A program made the translations under genes and the position numbers. A model generated the notes under the pieces. It saw only the letters and a program-made list of their open reading frames with translations, did not search any database and was not told where the DNA came from. Below are positions 30,786 to 38,834 of a stretch of DNA of 49,462 nucleotides, piece by piece (the stretch's first letter is position 1; each line of letters opens with the position of its first letter). The DNA is from Clostridia bacterium (GTDB taxonomy: Bacteria; Bacillota; Clostridia; Oscillospirales; CAG-272): the NCBI GenBank assembly GCA_017481495.1, contig JAFUPC010000035.1, positions 1-49,462 on the forward strand, in the 5' to 3' direction.

Positions 30786-32291
30786 TTACGGGGTCTCGTA
30801 TTCCTCAAAGAATTCAATGGCATCTGCGATGCGTATATCGTAGCTCTTGTGATTCTTTTCATAGTAGGATGCAATGTCGGCAGATTTTTTCTCGATGAGA
30901 TTCTGCACCCAGAATGCCGCACCGAATTCGCCGTAGACATAACCGAAGTCAAAGACACGGCCTGCAAAGATCATATCGAGCATCGCAACGGATTCTTCAT
31001 CACGGGAACCCTTGGTCTTGAGAACGATGTCATAAAAGACCGGAACGGTGCGCTTGTAGCTTTCCGCGTTGAGTGCTTCCACGATCGTGCCGACAAAATC
31101 GACATCCGAGACGGAAACAGGAATCGCCATACCCTCATGACCGCCGTCGACCATCGTGTAATAGCCCTCCTGCGCTTCGTCCCACTTTGGATAGGGGATG
31201 ATGCCGTAGTCGGTCGTAAAGTCGCGCAGTGCGGTTGTTGCGACAAGGAACGTGTTCGGCATGAACAGAACCTGATTGTTGGTAAACATTTCCATTGCCA
31301 CGTTGTCGGTGTTTGTGCCGGAAACACTTACGGTGTCGAGATAGACACCCTCGCTGTTCCAGGAGAAGTCGTTGAGTTTCTGATAGATTTCTACGACCTT
31401 GTCGTTGTAGTAGTCAAGAACAACGGTGCCGTCGTCCTGCTTTTTGCCCAGCTTCTCGCCGAACGACCAGAGGAATGTGTTGATGGGAGAACGCGCCCAG
31501 ATGGCAAAGCCGTAGAGGTCTTCGCTGCCCGCCTTGCTGTCGCCGTTGACGTCGCGGTAGACGTCCTTGGAGATCTCCGTCAGCTTGTCAAGCGTCCATT
31601 TTCCGTCGTTGACCAGCGCATAGAGGTCGGGCAGGTCGTAGTTTGCGGCAAGTTCCTTGTTGTAGTAAACACAGTAGGTGGAGTCGATGGTCGTCAGCGC
31701 AAAGTCGCCCATTGCGATGAACGCCTTGCCGTCATAGGTCAGGTCTTCGATGTTGGAGTCCGACCACCAGGGCTTGGAGAAGTCGATGTGCGGTACTTCA
31801 TACCAGTTGTAATACAGACCGTCGCAGACCGCCGCGCCCGCGTAGATGATATGACCCGCGAACAGTTGGTATTCGTCGTCGCCTGCCATGACGGAGTTCT
31901 TCAGCTTCGTGACCATATCGGACTCGACGAAGACCGCCGCTTCCAAAACGATATTGAACCGATCCGTGACCGCCAGATTGCGCGCATAGACCGCATCGTC
32001 GAGCGAATCGCCGGTTTCCTCGTCTTGGATGTAATAATCCTCACACGCATCGTCACCGATGATGCGGAACGTCCGTCCCTCATAGTCCACCGTCTCCAGA
32101 CCGTCGTCCACGTTCATACGCGCCGCAAGCGCATCCATTTCTTCGGTTTCCGCCGTGACATCGGTCTCACCGCCCACGGGTACAGTCCCGGTCTCCGCCC
32201 CGCCCGTGCCGTCTCCGCCGCAGGATGCGGCCGCAAGAACACAGCAAAGCAGTGCCGACAGCAGGAATGTGTTTCCGAGTTGCTTTTTCAT
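30786..32291 (-). CDS. Solute-binding lipoprotein, first of a three-gene operon
   Basis: 501 residues from MKKQLGNTFLLS, chosen because AGGAGG precedes it at normal spacing; the frame extends to 32351 but without signal-peptide logic. Lipobox AASC (Cys24), Gly/Thr/Glu linker, then VDYEGRTFRIIGDD, GDSLDDAVYARNLAVTDRFNIVLE, CVYYNKELAANYDL and the degenerate calcium loop DVNGDSKAGSEDLYG. It heads an operon of three relatives driven by the promoter at 32342-32370. The ligand is unknown; no transporter membrane subunit is encoded in the window. Confidence 0.77.
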   Translation of the reverse strand: MKKQLGNTFLLSALLCCVLAAASCGGDGTGGAETGTVPVGGETDVTAETEEMDALAARMNVDDGLETVDYEGRTFRIIGDDACEDYYIQDEETGDSLDDAVYARNLAVTDRFNIVLEAAVFVESDMVTKLKNSVMAGDDEYQLFAGHIIYAGAAVCDGLYYNWYEVPHIDFSKPWWSDSNIEDLTYDGKAFIAMGDFALTTIDSTYCVYYNKELAANYDLPDLYALVNDGKWTLDKLTEISKDVYRDVNGDSKAGSEDLYGFAIWARSPINTFLWSFGEKLGKKQDDGTVVLDYYNDKVVEIYQKLNDFSWNSEGVYLDTVSVSGTNTDNVAMEMFTNNQVLFMPNTFLVATTALRDFTTDYGIIPYPKWDEAQEGYYTMVDGGHEGMAIPVSVSDVDFVGTIVEALNAESYKRTVPVFYDIVLKTKGSRDEESVAMLDMIFAGRVFDFGYVYGEFGAAFWVQNLIEKKSADIASYYEKNHKSYDIRIADAIEFFEEYETP

Positions 32292-32341
32292 GGAAAATTG
32301 CCTCCTTTGAGTGATTTCCGTTGTGCATATTTGTTGGAAAT

Positions 32342-32370
32342 ATGATACCACAGATTCGCCGAAATGTCAA
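32342..32370 (-). promoter_or_regulatory. Sigma-A promoter of the three-lipoprotein operon
   Basis: Minus strand: TTGACA (32365-32370), 17-nt spacer ending CTGTGG, TATCAT (32342-32347). Confidence 0.82.
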
Positions 32371-32419
32371 GGGGGTTGGGGAGATTGGGGATGTAGAAAA
32401 TACTTTTATGAATAAAATG

Positions 32420-32445
32420 CCGCCGTGCGGTAGGATGCACGGCGG
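32420..32445 (-). terminator. Hairpin, probable terminator of the RlmL-esterase operon
   Basis: CCGCCGTGC (32420-32428) pairs perfectly with GCACGGCGG (32437-32445). On the minus strand it is followed by CATTTTATTC. It is about 330 bp past the esterase stop, beyond a MITE-like element. Confidence 0.5.
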
Positions 32446-32532
32446 GGGGAGGTGGTAGTATATCAGCGGTATGTTGTCAACATATGGGCGATAATGGCGA
32501 TATGGTATTGGGTAATGCGATTTCGACAAATT

Positions 32533-32678
32533 TGTAGGGTCGGCAACCTGCCGACCGAAATCAATAAATCTTTCGCAGATGTGTCAGAACTCCCAGAATA
32601 ACATTCCGGACAGGTTGAAAACCTTTCAATGGTGCGAAAGATTTTCAGATCACCGGGCGGCAGGTTGCCGCCCCTACA
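32533..32678. mobile_element. MITE-like element, 146 bp
   Basis: The left end TGTAGGGTCGGCAACCTGCC and the right end, read inverted, TGTAGGGGCGGCAACCTGCC match at 19 of 20 positions. Each end is itself a small palindrome (GGCAACCTGCC). It has no coding capacity. It shares the TGTAGGG outer sequence with the element at 15462-15617. Confidence 0.7.
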
Positions 32679-32771
32679 AACGCAGAGAAAGCCGTGCCTC
32701 AAGCCTTAAGTTGACATCTTTTCCCTAAATTCCGCCATCGTCGCCTTTCAGCCGACAATATTCCCTCTTCC

Positions 32772-33971
32772 TTATCTCACCTTACTGTTCTTCACCAACC
32801 CCGTCAGAAGCAGGATCACAGCCAGAATACACGCCGCACCGAGAATGACATAGGCGATCAGCGCAGAGGTGATTTCGATCCCGGCAATGGAGAGCGGTTC
32901 ATTTTCAAGCTGTTCCGTTTCAACGGATTCCGTGACCGCTTCCGTTTCCGCAGGGGTTTCTTCGACAGGTGCGGTGTCTTCCGTCGCTTCTGTTTCCACG
33001 GGTTCCATGACGGTTTCGGTCACGGGCGCATTCGTTGCAAGGAAGCTTGCGATGTGGTCACCCTCGGCGAACGCCTGGTGCCAGATCTCATGACCGAGAT
33101 CGGGGTAGACGGCGTAGCGGAACGTACAGCCATAGGTGGTGATGAGCGTGTCGGCAAGCGCACGCACGCTGTCGGACGGCGTGACGGAGTCGTTTTCGGA
33201 CAGGAACGCGTAGATGTCCGTGTCAAGATACGGTGCGGCATCCGCTTCGCTTGCAACGGTGTTGTCGGTCACACCGGCAACCAGATACGCGGCGGCGATC
33301 TGCATCGCACCTGCTTCGGTCTGCGCTTCGATCAGCTCGTAACCCGCTTCTGCCCCCATTGAGATACCGCCGATGAGAATGCGCGTGGGGTCGATGTTCA
33401 AAATTGACAGCTGATTCTGCACAAGGGAGGTCAGGATGTCGAGCAGAACACCGTCGTTGTCCGTCCAGGTGGTGTCGGCGGGACACTGGGGTGCTAAAAT
33501 AATGGTATCGTTTGCCCGTGCGGCATCGGTCAGGAACGCATTCATCAGACCGTTTTTCGCATCGTCCGCGATCTGCGCGGTGTTGTCGTTGCCGCGGCAG
33601 TCCTCGTCATGGAGCCAGATGAAAAGACCGTAGGTCGTCCCCTCGGGCGGCGTCTGGGGTGCGGCAGGCGCATCGGTCACCGCTTCCGTTTCCGCAGGCT
33701 CGGCGGTGCTGTCCGTGTCCGCACTGTCCGGCACAATGGAGGCATTGTCCGCGCCGGCGGGGAAATACGGCGACAGCGCGTCCGGCAGATAGATGCGGTA
33801 CGGCAGAACGGTATCGGCGGAGATGCTTTCATCCGCATAGGCGTGCGCATCCATGACCCCTGTCAGGTTGACCGCTGCCGCCGATACGGGCGCGCAAAGG
33901 ACGGAGGACAGGAGCGTGACGAGGAGCAGGAGCGTCAGACTGAATGTAACAGAATGTTTATGCTGTTTCAT
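32772..33971 (-). CDS. Membrane-anchored secreted alpha/beta-hydrolase (esterase)
   Basis: 399 residues. A signal peptide (about 1-32) precedes a Thr/Glu/Ala-rich insert. The hydrolase core has FIWLHDEDCRGNDN, TIILAPQCP and the nucleophile elbow GGISMGAEAG, with a His in DLGHEIWHQAF. A second Thr/Glu linker and a C-terminal transmembrane helix (about 367-392) anchor it to the membrane. The pattern APQCPA...W and GISMG is that of feruloyl/acetyl esterase or phospholipase-like peptidases acting on polysaccharide side chains. A related enzyme is encoded at 43401. Its start overlaps the stop of the RlmL-like gene by 4 bp. Confidence 0.75.
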   Translation of the reverse strand: MKQHKHSVTFSLTLLLLVTLLSSVLCAPVSAAAVNLTGVMDAHAYADESISADTVLPYRIYLPDALSPYFPAGADNASIVPDSADTDSTAEPAETEAVTDAPAAPQTPPEGTTYGLFIWLHDEDCRGNDNTAQIADDAKNGLMNAFLTDAARANDTIILAPQCPADTTWTDNDGVLLDILTSLVQNQLSILNIDPTRILIGGISMGAEAGYELIEAQTEAGAMQIAAAYLVAGVTDNTVASEADAAPYLDTDIYAFLSENDSVTPSDSVRALADTLITTYGCTFRYAVYPDLGHEIWHQAFAEGDHIASFLATNAPVTETVMEPVETEATEDTAPVEETPAETEAVTESVETEQLENEPLSIAGIEITSALIAYVILGAACILAVILLLTGLVKNSKVR

Positions 33972-35176
33972 GATTTTTGTCCTTTCTGTGTGGTTCCGGA
34001 TTTTGTGTGATCCTTGCGGTTTGCGAAATCCTTTCGGTTCCCGGAATCCTTATCGTTTTTGAAAAACTGATAATACCCGCACCGGATCATGCCGTTGTAG
34101 AGACGGCGAACCTTGTCGGCGCGGCGGCCATAATCGCGTTCAAAGGTTTCCGAGGATGTGAGAATGTAGATCTGCCAGCGGTCAAGGGTCGCAAAATGGC
34201 GTCCCATGTCCCGGTAGAGCGTGCGCACGGTTTCCTCGGTCATCAGGCGTTCGCCGTATGGAGGATTGCAGACGACCGTTCCGCGGCGGCCGCCGGTCGT
34301 GATGCGGAGGGCATCGTGCTGGAACGTCTTCACATATTTCTGCATTCCGGCACGGACGATGTTGTCCTGTGCTGTGCGCACCATGTTCCGGTCGATGTCG
34401 GAGGCATAGGCTTCAAATTTGGTGTCGAGGTTCTGCAAATCGTGCGCTTCTTCCCTTGCCTGCTTCCAGACGGTTTCCGGGATGTCGAAAAATTCTTCGG
34501 AAATAAAATTCCGGTGCAGTCCGGGTGCGGTTTTCGTCATATAAAGTGCCGCTTCCAGCGGAATCGTCCCGGAGCCGCAGAACGGATCCCAGAACAGAAC
34601 GTCTTCTCTGGGGCGGGCAATGCGTACCATCGCGGCGGCAAGCGTTTCGCGCAGAGGTGCGATTCCCGCGGCGGGTCGGTAGCCGCGCTTGTGAAGTGCC
34701 GTTCCGGTCGTGTCGATCATCATCGTGACACGGTTGTCAAGCATAAAGAATTCCACGGCGTATTTTACGCAGTTTTCCTGAAACCACGAGATGCCGTATT
34801 CATTGGACAGGCGCTGTACGATCGCTTTCTTGATGATCGACTGACAGTCGGGAACCGAATGCAGCTGGGAGCGCAGACTGTGCCCGGTGACGGGAAACGC
34901 ATCGTCTTTCCCGATCCAGTTTTCCCATGGTAATTTCTTTACATTGTCAAAAAGTTCTGTGAACGTGTACGCATCAAACTGTCCCATGACCAGATACACC
35001 CGCTCCGCCGTGGACAGCCACAGATTGCACCGCGCGATCGCCGAGATGTCCCCACGGAACGTCACGCGGCCGTCAATGGTGGAGACCCGCTGATACCCCA
35101 GCGCGTCGATCTCCTCCCCCACAAATTTCTCCAGCCCGAACAGACAGGTCGCAACATAAGTATAGATTTCTGCCAT
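33968..35176 (-). CDS. RlmL/RlmK-type 23S rRNA guanine-N2 methyltransferase
   Basis: 402 residues. An N-terminal THUMP domain (about 50-165) is followed by the UPF0020 methyltransferase domain: DPFCGSGTIPLEAALYM (S-adenosylmethionine loop), EAYASDIDRNMVRTAQDNI, and the catalytic CNPPYGERL. This matches the short Firmicute form (YpsC-like) that methylates a guanine of 23S rRNA. The last 25 residues are Lys/Asp/Asn-rich and probably disordered. A consensus promoter lies upstream. The stop overlaps the esterase start, an odd pairing of a housekeeping RNA enzyme with a surface hydrolase. Confidence 0.87.
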   Translation of the reverse strand: MAEIYTYVATCLFGLEKFVGEEIDALGYQRVSTIDGRVTFRGDISAIARCNLWLSTAERVYLVMGQFDAYTFTELFDNVKKLPWENWIGKDDAFPVTGHSLRSQLHSVPDCQSIIKKAIVQRLSNEYGISWFQENCVKYAVEFFMLDNRVTMMIDTTGTALHKRGYRPAAGIAPLRETLAAAMVRIARPREDVLFWDPFCGSGTIPLEAALYMTKTAPGLHRNFISEEFFDIPETVWKQAREEAHDLQNLDTKFEAYASDIDRNMVRTAQDNIVRAGMQKYVKTFQHDALRITTGGRRGTVVCNPPYGERLMTEETVRTLYRDMGRHFATLDRWQIYILTSSETFERDYGRRADKVRRLYNGMIRCGYYQFFKNDKDSGNRKDFANRKDHTKSGTTQKGQKS

Positions 35177-35216
35177 GCAGTGATTTTTCTTCCTCTCAAT
35201 CGGTATGTTCCTTTAT

Positions 35217-35245
35217 ATTGTACCACAGAATCCGGATTTTTGCAA
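35217..35245 (-). promoter_or_regulatory. Sigma-A promoter of the RlmL-like gene
   Basis: Minus strand: TTGCAA (35240-35245), 17-nt spacer ending CTGTGG, TACAAT (35217-35222). Confidence 0.78.
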
Positions 35246-35403
35246 GTATGACAGGAAAGATTTTGGGATGTTGGGGGAAATATCGGGGAAGTTTTTCACT
35301 TTGTATCGGATAGAACCGGATTTTTACGGAAGTTTGTGCACTCAAATGCAAAAACTTCGGGATTCTTTATTTTTCCGCTTTTTCAAAAATTATACATATA
35401 TTG

Positions 35404-35432
35404 TTGACAAACCGTTGAAATGGTGATATAAT
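35404..35432 (+). promoter_or_regulatory. Consensus promoter of the structured RNA
   Basis: TTGACA (35404-35409), 17-nt spacer, TATAAT (35427-35432). Transcription should begin near 35439. Confidence 0.85.
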
Positions 35433-35438
35433 GGATAT

Positions 35439-35648
35439 GCCAAACGAACTCAATATTTTTATGACAGGCGTATTTTTTTCGATATGCTTTGTTTTTTCAT
35501 ACAATTTTGCGCAGAATAATTGTGTAAAATCACAAGTTCCACTGCAAAATTGTATAAGGAACAGAGCCTTGTCATGTTTTGAGTTTGTTTGGCGACAATC
35601 GGAGTTTGTGTATTTTACAATGCGTCAACTTCGGTTGGCGCATTTTTT
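35439..35648 (+). ncRNA. Rod-shaped structured RNA, 6S RNA candidate
   Basis: The transcript would be about 210 nt. The closing stem 35440-35453 pairs with 35579-35592 (14 bp, one G-U), a second stem 35461-35469 pairs with 35566-35575 (one bulge), and an apical 12-bp perfect stem 35499-35510 pairs with 35544-35555. An asymmetric central bubble (29 nt against 10 nt) separates the second and apical stems. The size, the long rod with central bubble, the consensus promoter and the terminator at 35619-35644 are what is expected of 6S RNA, which binds housekeeping RNA polymerase. I matched structure only, not a known sequence; an attenuated leader of the next gene is the alternative. Confidence 0.55.
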
Positions 35649-35649
35649 T
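35619..35649 (+). terminator. Terminator of the structured RNA
   Basis: AATGCGTCAA pairs with TTGGCGCATT (one G-U) across CTTCGG, followed by seven T. Confidence 0.88.
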
Positions 35650-35680
35650 ATTTTCGGTTTGCAAAGGAGGTAATGCTGTC

Positions 35681-35956
35681 ATGGCACTGATGCAGTGTCC
35701 CGAATGCGGAAAAACGGTTTCTTGTTATGCGGACACCTGTCCGCACTGCGGTTATCCGCTGAAAGTCACCGGCAGACCGCTTTTCAGTATGCCGGGCATT
35801 GCATTTTTCTTCCTTGCGGTCATTGTCATCGGTGCCTGTTGCCTTTTGCTGTGGCTGTATCTGCACGACAGCATTTCCTTTGGGTTGTTTTCCTTTCTCT
35901 GGATCATTCTGTTCGCCGTATTTCTTATGTGCAGTCTGATCGTCAATGCCAAATAA
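35681..35956 (+). CDS. Zinc-ribbon small membrane protein
   Basis: 91 residues. The N-terminal CPECGKTVSCYADTCPHCGYPL is a zinc ribbon with two CxxC pairs. Two hydrophobic segments follow (PGIAFFFLAVIVIGACCLLLWLYL and FGLFSFLWIILFAVFLMCSLIV), giving a hairpin membrane protein. AAAGGAGG lies upstream of the ATG at 35681. Zinc-ribbon membrane proteins of this kind are common in Firmicutes with no agreed function. It follows the structured-RNA terminator and may be reached by read-through. Confidence 0.72.
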   Translation: MALMQCPECGKTVSCYADTCPHCGYPLKVTGRPLFSMPGIAFFFLAVIVIGACCLLLWLYLHDSISFGLFSFLWIILFAVFLMCSLIVNAK

Positions 35957-36051
35957 ATACACCCGTGTCATCTCCTCCCACCACCAGCATATCCTGATAA
36001 CAGTCTTCCATAACCAAACGACCCCGGAAGACCTGAAAGGAATGTTTCATC

Positions 36052-37398
36052 ATGGGAGTAACCAATGCAAATAAGACCGTCTCGGCGCGGGAAATCGACT
36101 GCGGCGGGACGTTTGATATTACGCTGTCGCTGGCGGCGGAGCCGGATATTGTGTCAAACCCGACGGACATCGTTCTCCTGCTCGACCGCTCCGGCAGTAT
36201 GGCGGGCAGTCCGCTTGCCAATCTGAAAAGCGGCGCAAAGAAGTTTATTGAGATCATATCGCAGTCCACGGGCGGTGCCGACAGCGGGACCATCGCGGGC
36301 GGCAGTCATATCGGCATTGTCAGTTTTTCCACGACGGCGACCGCCGACACCGCGCTCATCACCGATGTGGGTGCGCTGGATGCCGCTGTAAATGCGCTCA
36401 CCTCCGGCGGCTCGACCAACCACGCGGATGCGTTTGAAAAAGGCACGGCACTCTTTGACCAGACATCGCAGAACGCGCGGGTCATGGTCATGTTCACCGA
36501 CGGAAAAACGACCGCCGGTCTGCCGCCCACACCCTTTGCAACGGCGGCGAAGGCGCAGGGCATCATCATCTATGTCATCGGGCTGAACGGCTCCGGAGGC
36601 ATTGACGAAGCAGCTCTGCGGGAATGGGCATCCGAGCCGTCATCGGCGTATGTTTCCATCACCCCGGACGATGCGGAGCTGGAGCAGATCTTTGAAGACC
36701 TTGCCGCCAACATCGCAAAGCCCGGCGTGAAAAACGCGGTCATCCGCGACACGCTGACCGACTGCTTTGAAGTCGTTTCCCTCTCCGCACCGACCAAGGG
36801 AACGGCATCCACAACGGATGCACACACCGTCGTCTGGCAGATCCCGGAGCTTGGCACAACGGGAAGCGAGGGCGCATCGTTCACATTCACGGTGCGGCAC
36901 ACAGGTTCCTGTACCGGTGACGTTTACCCGAACGCCGAAACCGATTACGACGATGCTTCCGGCAACACGGTCGTCTTCCCCACCCCGCAGATCACGGTGG
37001 ACTGCGGCACGGACGTCATCATTGATGCGTGTCCTCCGCCCGTTCCGTTCACGACACAGGGATGCGGCGATGTCGTCTATGTGGATGGCGGAACGCTCCC
37101 TCTGACCGGCGGCGGGCGGATTTTGAATCTGGAGGTCACGCTCCCCTCTGTCTGCCCCGGACGGCGCACGGCACTTGCAGTGCTGATCTCTTCCGTTGAC
37201 GACAGCGGAAACGCGCACCCCATCACACTGAAAACGGTCATTGTCCCCGCGCACACAGGCTCTTCCTGCCGGGAAGTCGTCGTGCAGTGTATCCGCATCG
37301 TCCTGCCCGAAGACGGCGCACGTTGTACGCCGCGGCATTATCAGGCGCAATTCTTTGCCAATCCCCTCGATACGGATTTCGTATGCTGCGGCGGATAA
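36052..37398 (+). CDS. VWA-domain protein without export signal
   Basis: 448 residues. A von Willebrand factor A domain (about 35-225) has the metal-site motif DRSGSM plus the conserved Thr of GGSTNHADAF and MVMFTDGKTT. A beta-rich domain (about 230-330; VVWQIPELGTTGSEGASFTFTVRHTGSC) and a Cys-rich end (CPPP, TQGCGD, CPGRR, SSCREVVVQC, final CCGG) follow. There is no signal peptide or membrane segment, so it is either cytoplasmic, released another way, or part of a self-assembling surface or spore structure. The gene stands alone, with AAAGGAA upstream and a bidirectional terminator after it. Confidence 0.7.
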   Translation: MGVTNANKTVSAREIDCGGTFDITLSLAAEPDIVSNPTDIVLLLDRSGSMAGSPLANLKSGAKKFIEIISQSTGGADSGTIAGGSHIGIVSFSTTATADTALITDVGALDAAVNALTSGGSTNHADAFEKGTALFDQTSQNARVMVMFTDGKTTAGLPPTPFATAAKAQGIIIYVIGLNGSGGIDEAALREWASEPSSAYVSITPDDAELEQIFEDLAANIAKPGVKNAVIRDTLTDCFEVVSLSAPTKGTASTTDAHTVVWQIPELGTTGSEGASFTFTVRHTGSCTGDVYPNAETDYDDASGNTVVFPTPQITVDCGTDVIIDACPPPVPFTTQGCGDVVYVDGGTLPLTGGGRILNLEVTLPSVCPGRRTALAVLISSVDDSGNAHPITLKTVIVPAHTGSSCREVVVQCIRIVLPEDGARCTPRHYQAQFFANPLDTDFVCCGG

Positions 37399-37521
37399 CA
37401 GGGTGACTTCAACAGATATGTTCGATAACCTGTCACCATCCATTGAAATCAAGGATATTTCGCGTATTTTCTCGGTCAGAATGGAGGTTATCGAACAAAT
37501 CTAATAAAAAATCCAAACAAA

Positions 37522-37551
37522 AAGGTGGTCATCCGGGTGGGCGATCACCTT
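37522..37551. terminator. Bidirectional terminator
   Basis: AAGGTGGTC... pairs with ...GATCACCTT around a G/C-rich centre, between the convergent VWA and Ig-like genes, with A/T tracts on both sides. Confidence 0.75.
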
Positions 37552-37559
37552 ATCTTTCA

Positions 37560-38426
37560 TTATTTCACAACTGTGACGACCAGTGTCTGTGGTGCCGCTT
37601 CTTCCCCGCGCAGATTGGACAGCGTGTATGTTAAACGATACACACCCGGTGTCCCGGTATCCACATTCCCCTCCACACGAACAGAACCGGACAGATCCCC
37701 GTCGGTGTCGTCCCATGCGGCGGAAATGAACGAAGCCGCATCAAACGTCCCGCCAACGGGCAGTGTCACGGCAGACGCGGTCAGGCGGAGGGTGGGGCCC
37801 TTTTGCTTTGCGCGGACGGAGAGGGCGGTGTGCAGGGTTGCGGTATCGCCGAGCAGATTCCCGACGGTAAAGGTAAAGGAATAGCTTCCGTCCCCCGTGA
37901 TCTCTGTGTCACAGGTGATCTGTACGGCGGCGGTGATGTCATGCCCGAAACCGTCGTCCGCCGAAAGCACCCCGCCTGTGGAAAGCAGCATCACAAGCGA
38001 CGGAATATCCTCCTCGCCAACCGTTTCCCCACCCCCTGTGAATACAATGGCAGGGCCCGAGTAATTTTCAAGATACAGGGTGCGCGCCGCCGTCACCGTC
38101 CGGCTGTCTGTCTGCACGAGCTGATAGACAAGCGTGCGCTCTTTGTTTCCCCCGCCGGTAACGGAGACCGTGACCCGATGTGAAACGTCCTCCCCGGAAC
38201 CGTTCACAGCCGAAACACCCGAAAGGAAATCCGGCGTTCCGCTCCCGTCCCACACAAGCGGCGTATCAGGAACCGTCAGCGTGACCGCCGCACCCCGGTC
38301 GTCTTCCAGCAGTTCTGCCGGTACGGAGACAGCATCTTCTCCCCAGAGCTTCTCCGCACAAAACAGCCAGAATACCAGATTCAGTGCGGCAAACAGAACG
38401 ATAAACACAGTAACAGCGCGGCGCAT
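37560..38426 (-). CDS. Surface protein with bacterial Ig-like (cadherin-type) domains
   Basis: 288 residues from MRRAVTVFIVLFAALNLVFW, chosen because GGGGAGG lies upstream; the open frame runs to 38489. The N-terminal hydrophobic segment is an uncleaved anchor or signal. The rest is beta-strand-rich, with repeats of the DUF5011/Ig-like kind, best seen near the end: PTLRLTASAVTLPVGGTFDAASFI...AWDDTDGDLSGSVRVEGNVDTGTPGVYRLTYTLSN. Such domains act as spacers or binding modules on cell surfaces. Ligand and partner are not evident. Confidence 0.7.
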   Translation of the reverse strand: MRRAVTVFIVLFAALNLVFWLFCAEKLWGEDAVSVPAELLEDDRGAAVTLTVPDTPLVWDGSGTPDFLSGVSAVNGSGEDVSHRVTVSVTGGGNKERTLVYQLVQTDSRTVTAARTLYLENYSGPAIVFTGGGETVGEEDIPSLVMLLSTGGVLSADDGFGHDITAAVQITCDTEITGDGSYSFTFTVGNLLGDTATLHTALSVRAKQKGPTLRLTASAVTLPVGGTFDAASFISAAWDDTDGDLSGSVRVEGNVDTGTPGVYRLTYTLSNLRGEEAAPQTLVVTVVK

Positions 38427-38460
38427 CGGGATCCTCCCCGTTTCATTTTTGTTATGTATG

Positions 38461-38489
38461 ATTATACCACAGATGCGGGCGGTTGTCAA
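38461..38489 (-). promoter_or_regulatory. Consensus promoter of the Ig-like surface protein gene
   Basis: Minus strand: TTGACA (38484-38489), 17-nt spacer ending CTGTGG, TATAAT (38461-38466). Confidence 0.87.
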
Positions 38490-38507
38490 TGGTTTTTGAG
38501 CGGGGGG

Positions 38508-38631
38508 ATGCTGTCAACTTAAAGACGACACTGAACGGTTATGATAGAAAGACGGGCATACAGGCGTATCTGTCGCCTTTTCGTTGTTTTTCCTTGCAAA
38601 AACGCCATCGTCGCCCTTAAGTTGACAGCAT
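38508..38631. mobile_element. MITE-like element, 124 bp with 22-bp terminal inverted repeats
   Basis: The left end ATGCTGTCAACTTAAAGACGAC and the right end read inverted agree at 20 of 22 positions. It has no coding capacity. Sequence next to it (38636-38659) repeats 23275-23298 in inverted orientation. Fragments of the same family (CTTAAGTTGACA, GCCATCGTCGCC) lie at about 32705-32745. Confidence 0.68.
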
Positions 38632-38755
38632 TGCTCCAAGGGGAAGGTTTATCGTGCGAACCGTCCCCCTGCATTCTCTCAAAAGAAACATCATCGCCAA
38701 AGCAATATATCACAGTCATCAAAACAGAATTTCCCCATATTTTTCCTCCACCCTC

Positions 38756-38784
38756 TTCCATTTCCCTGCAATTTCTGGTATAAT
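38756..38784 (+). promoter_or_regulatory. Probable promoter of the sugar-utilisation genes
   Basis: A consensus TATAAT (38779-38784) preceded by CTGG; the -35 (TTCCAT, 38756-38761) is weak, suggesting an activator. Confidence 0.5.
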
Positions 38785-38834
38785 AGATACAGAACCAAAC
38801 CGAATTTCCAAAGAAACGAAAGGAATCATTCATT

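Noticed and set aside
30600..32345. A 581-codon plus-strand open frame opposite the lipoprotein genes, and similar long antisense frames at 21753-23204, 27684-28655 and 14498-15442
   Set aside because: They mirror strongly biased codons of well-supported genes on the other strand, lack ribosome binding sites and show Cys/Arg/His-rich compositions with no family features.
35431..35673. An 80-codon frame starting at the -10 of the structured-RNA promoter
   Set aside because: Its ATG overlaps the -10 box, so it cannot be on that transcript, and it covers a strongly paired RNA and a terminator.
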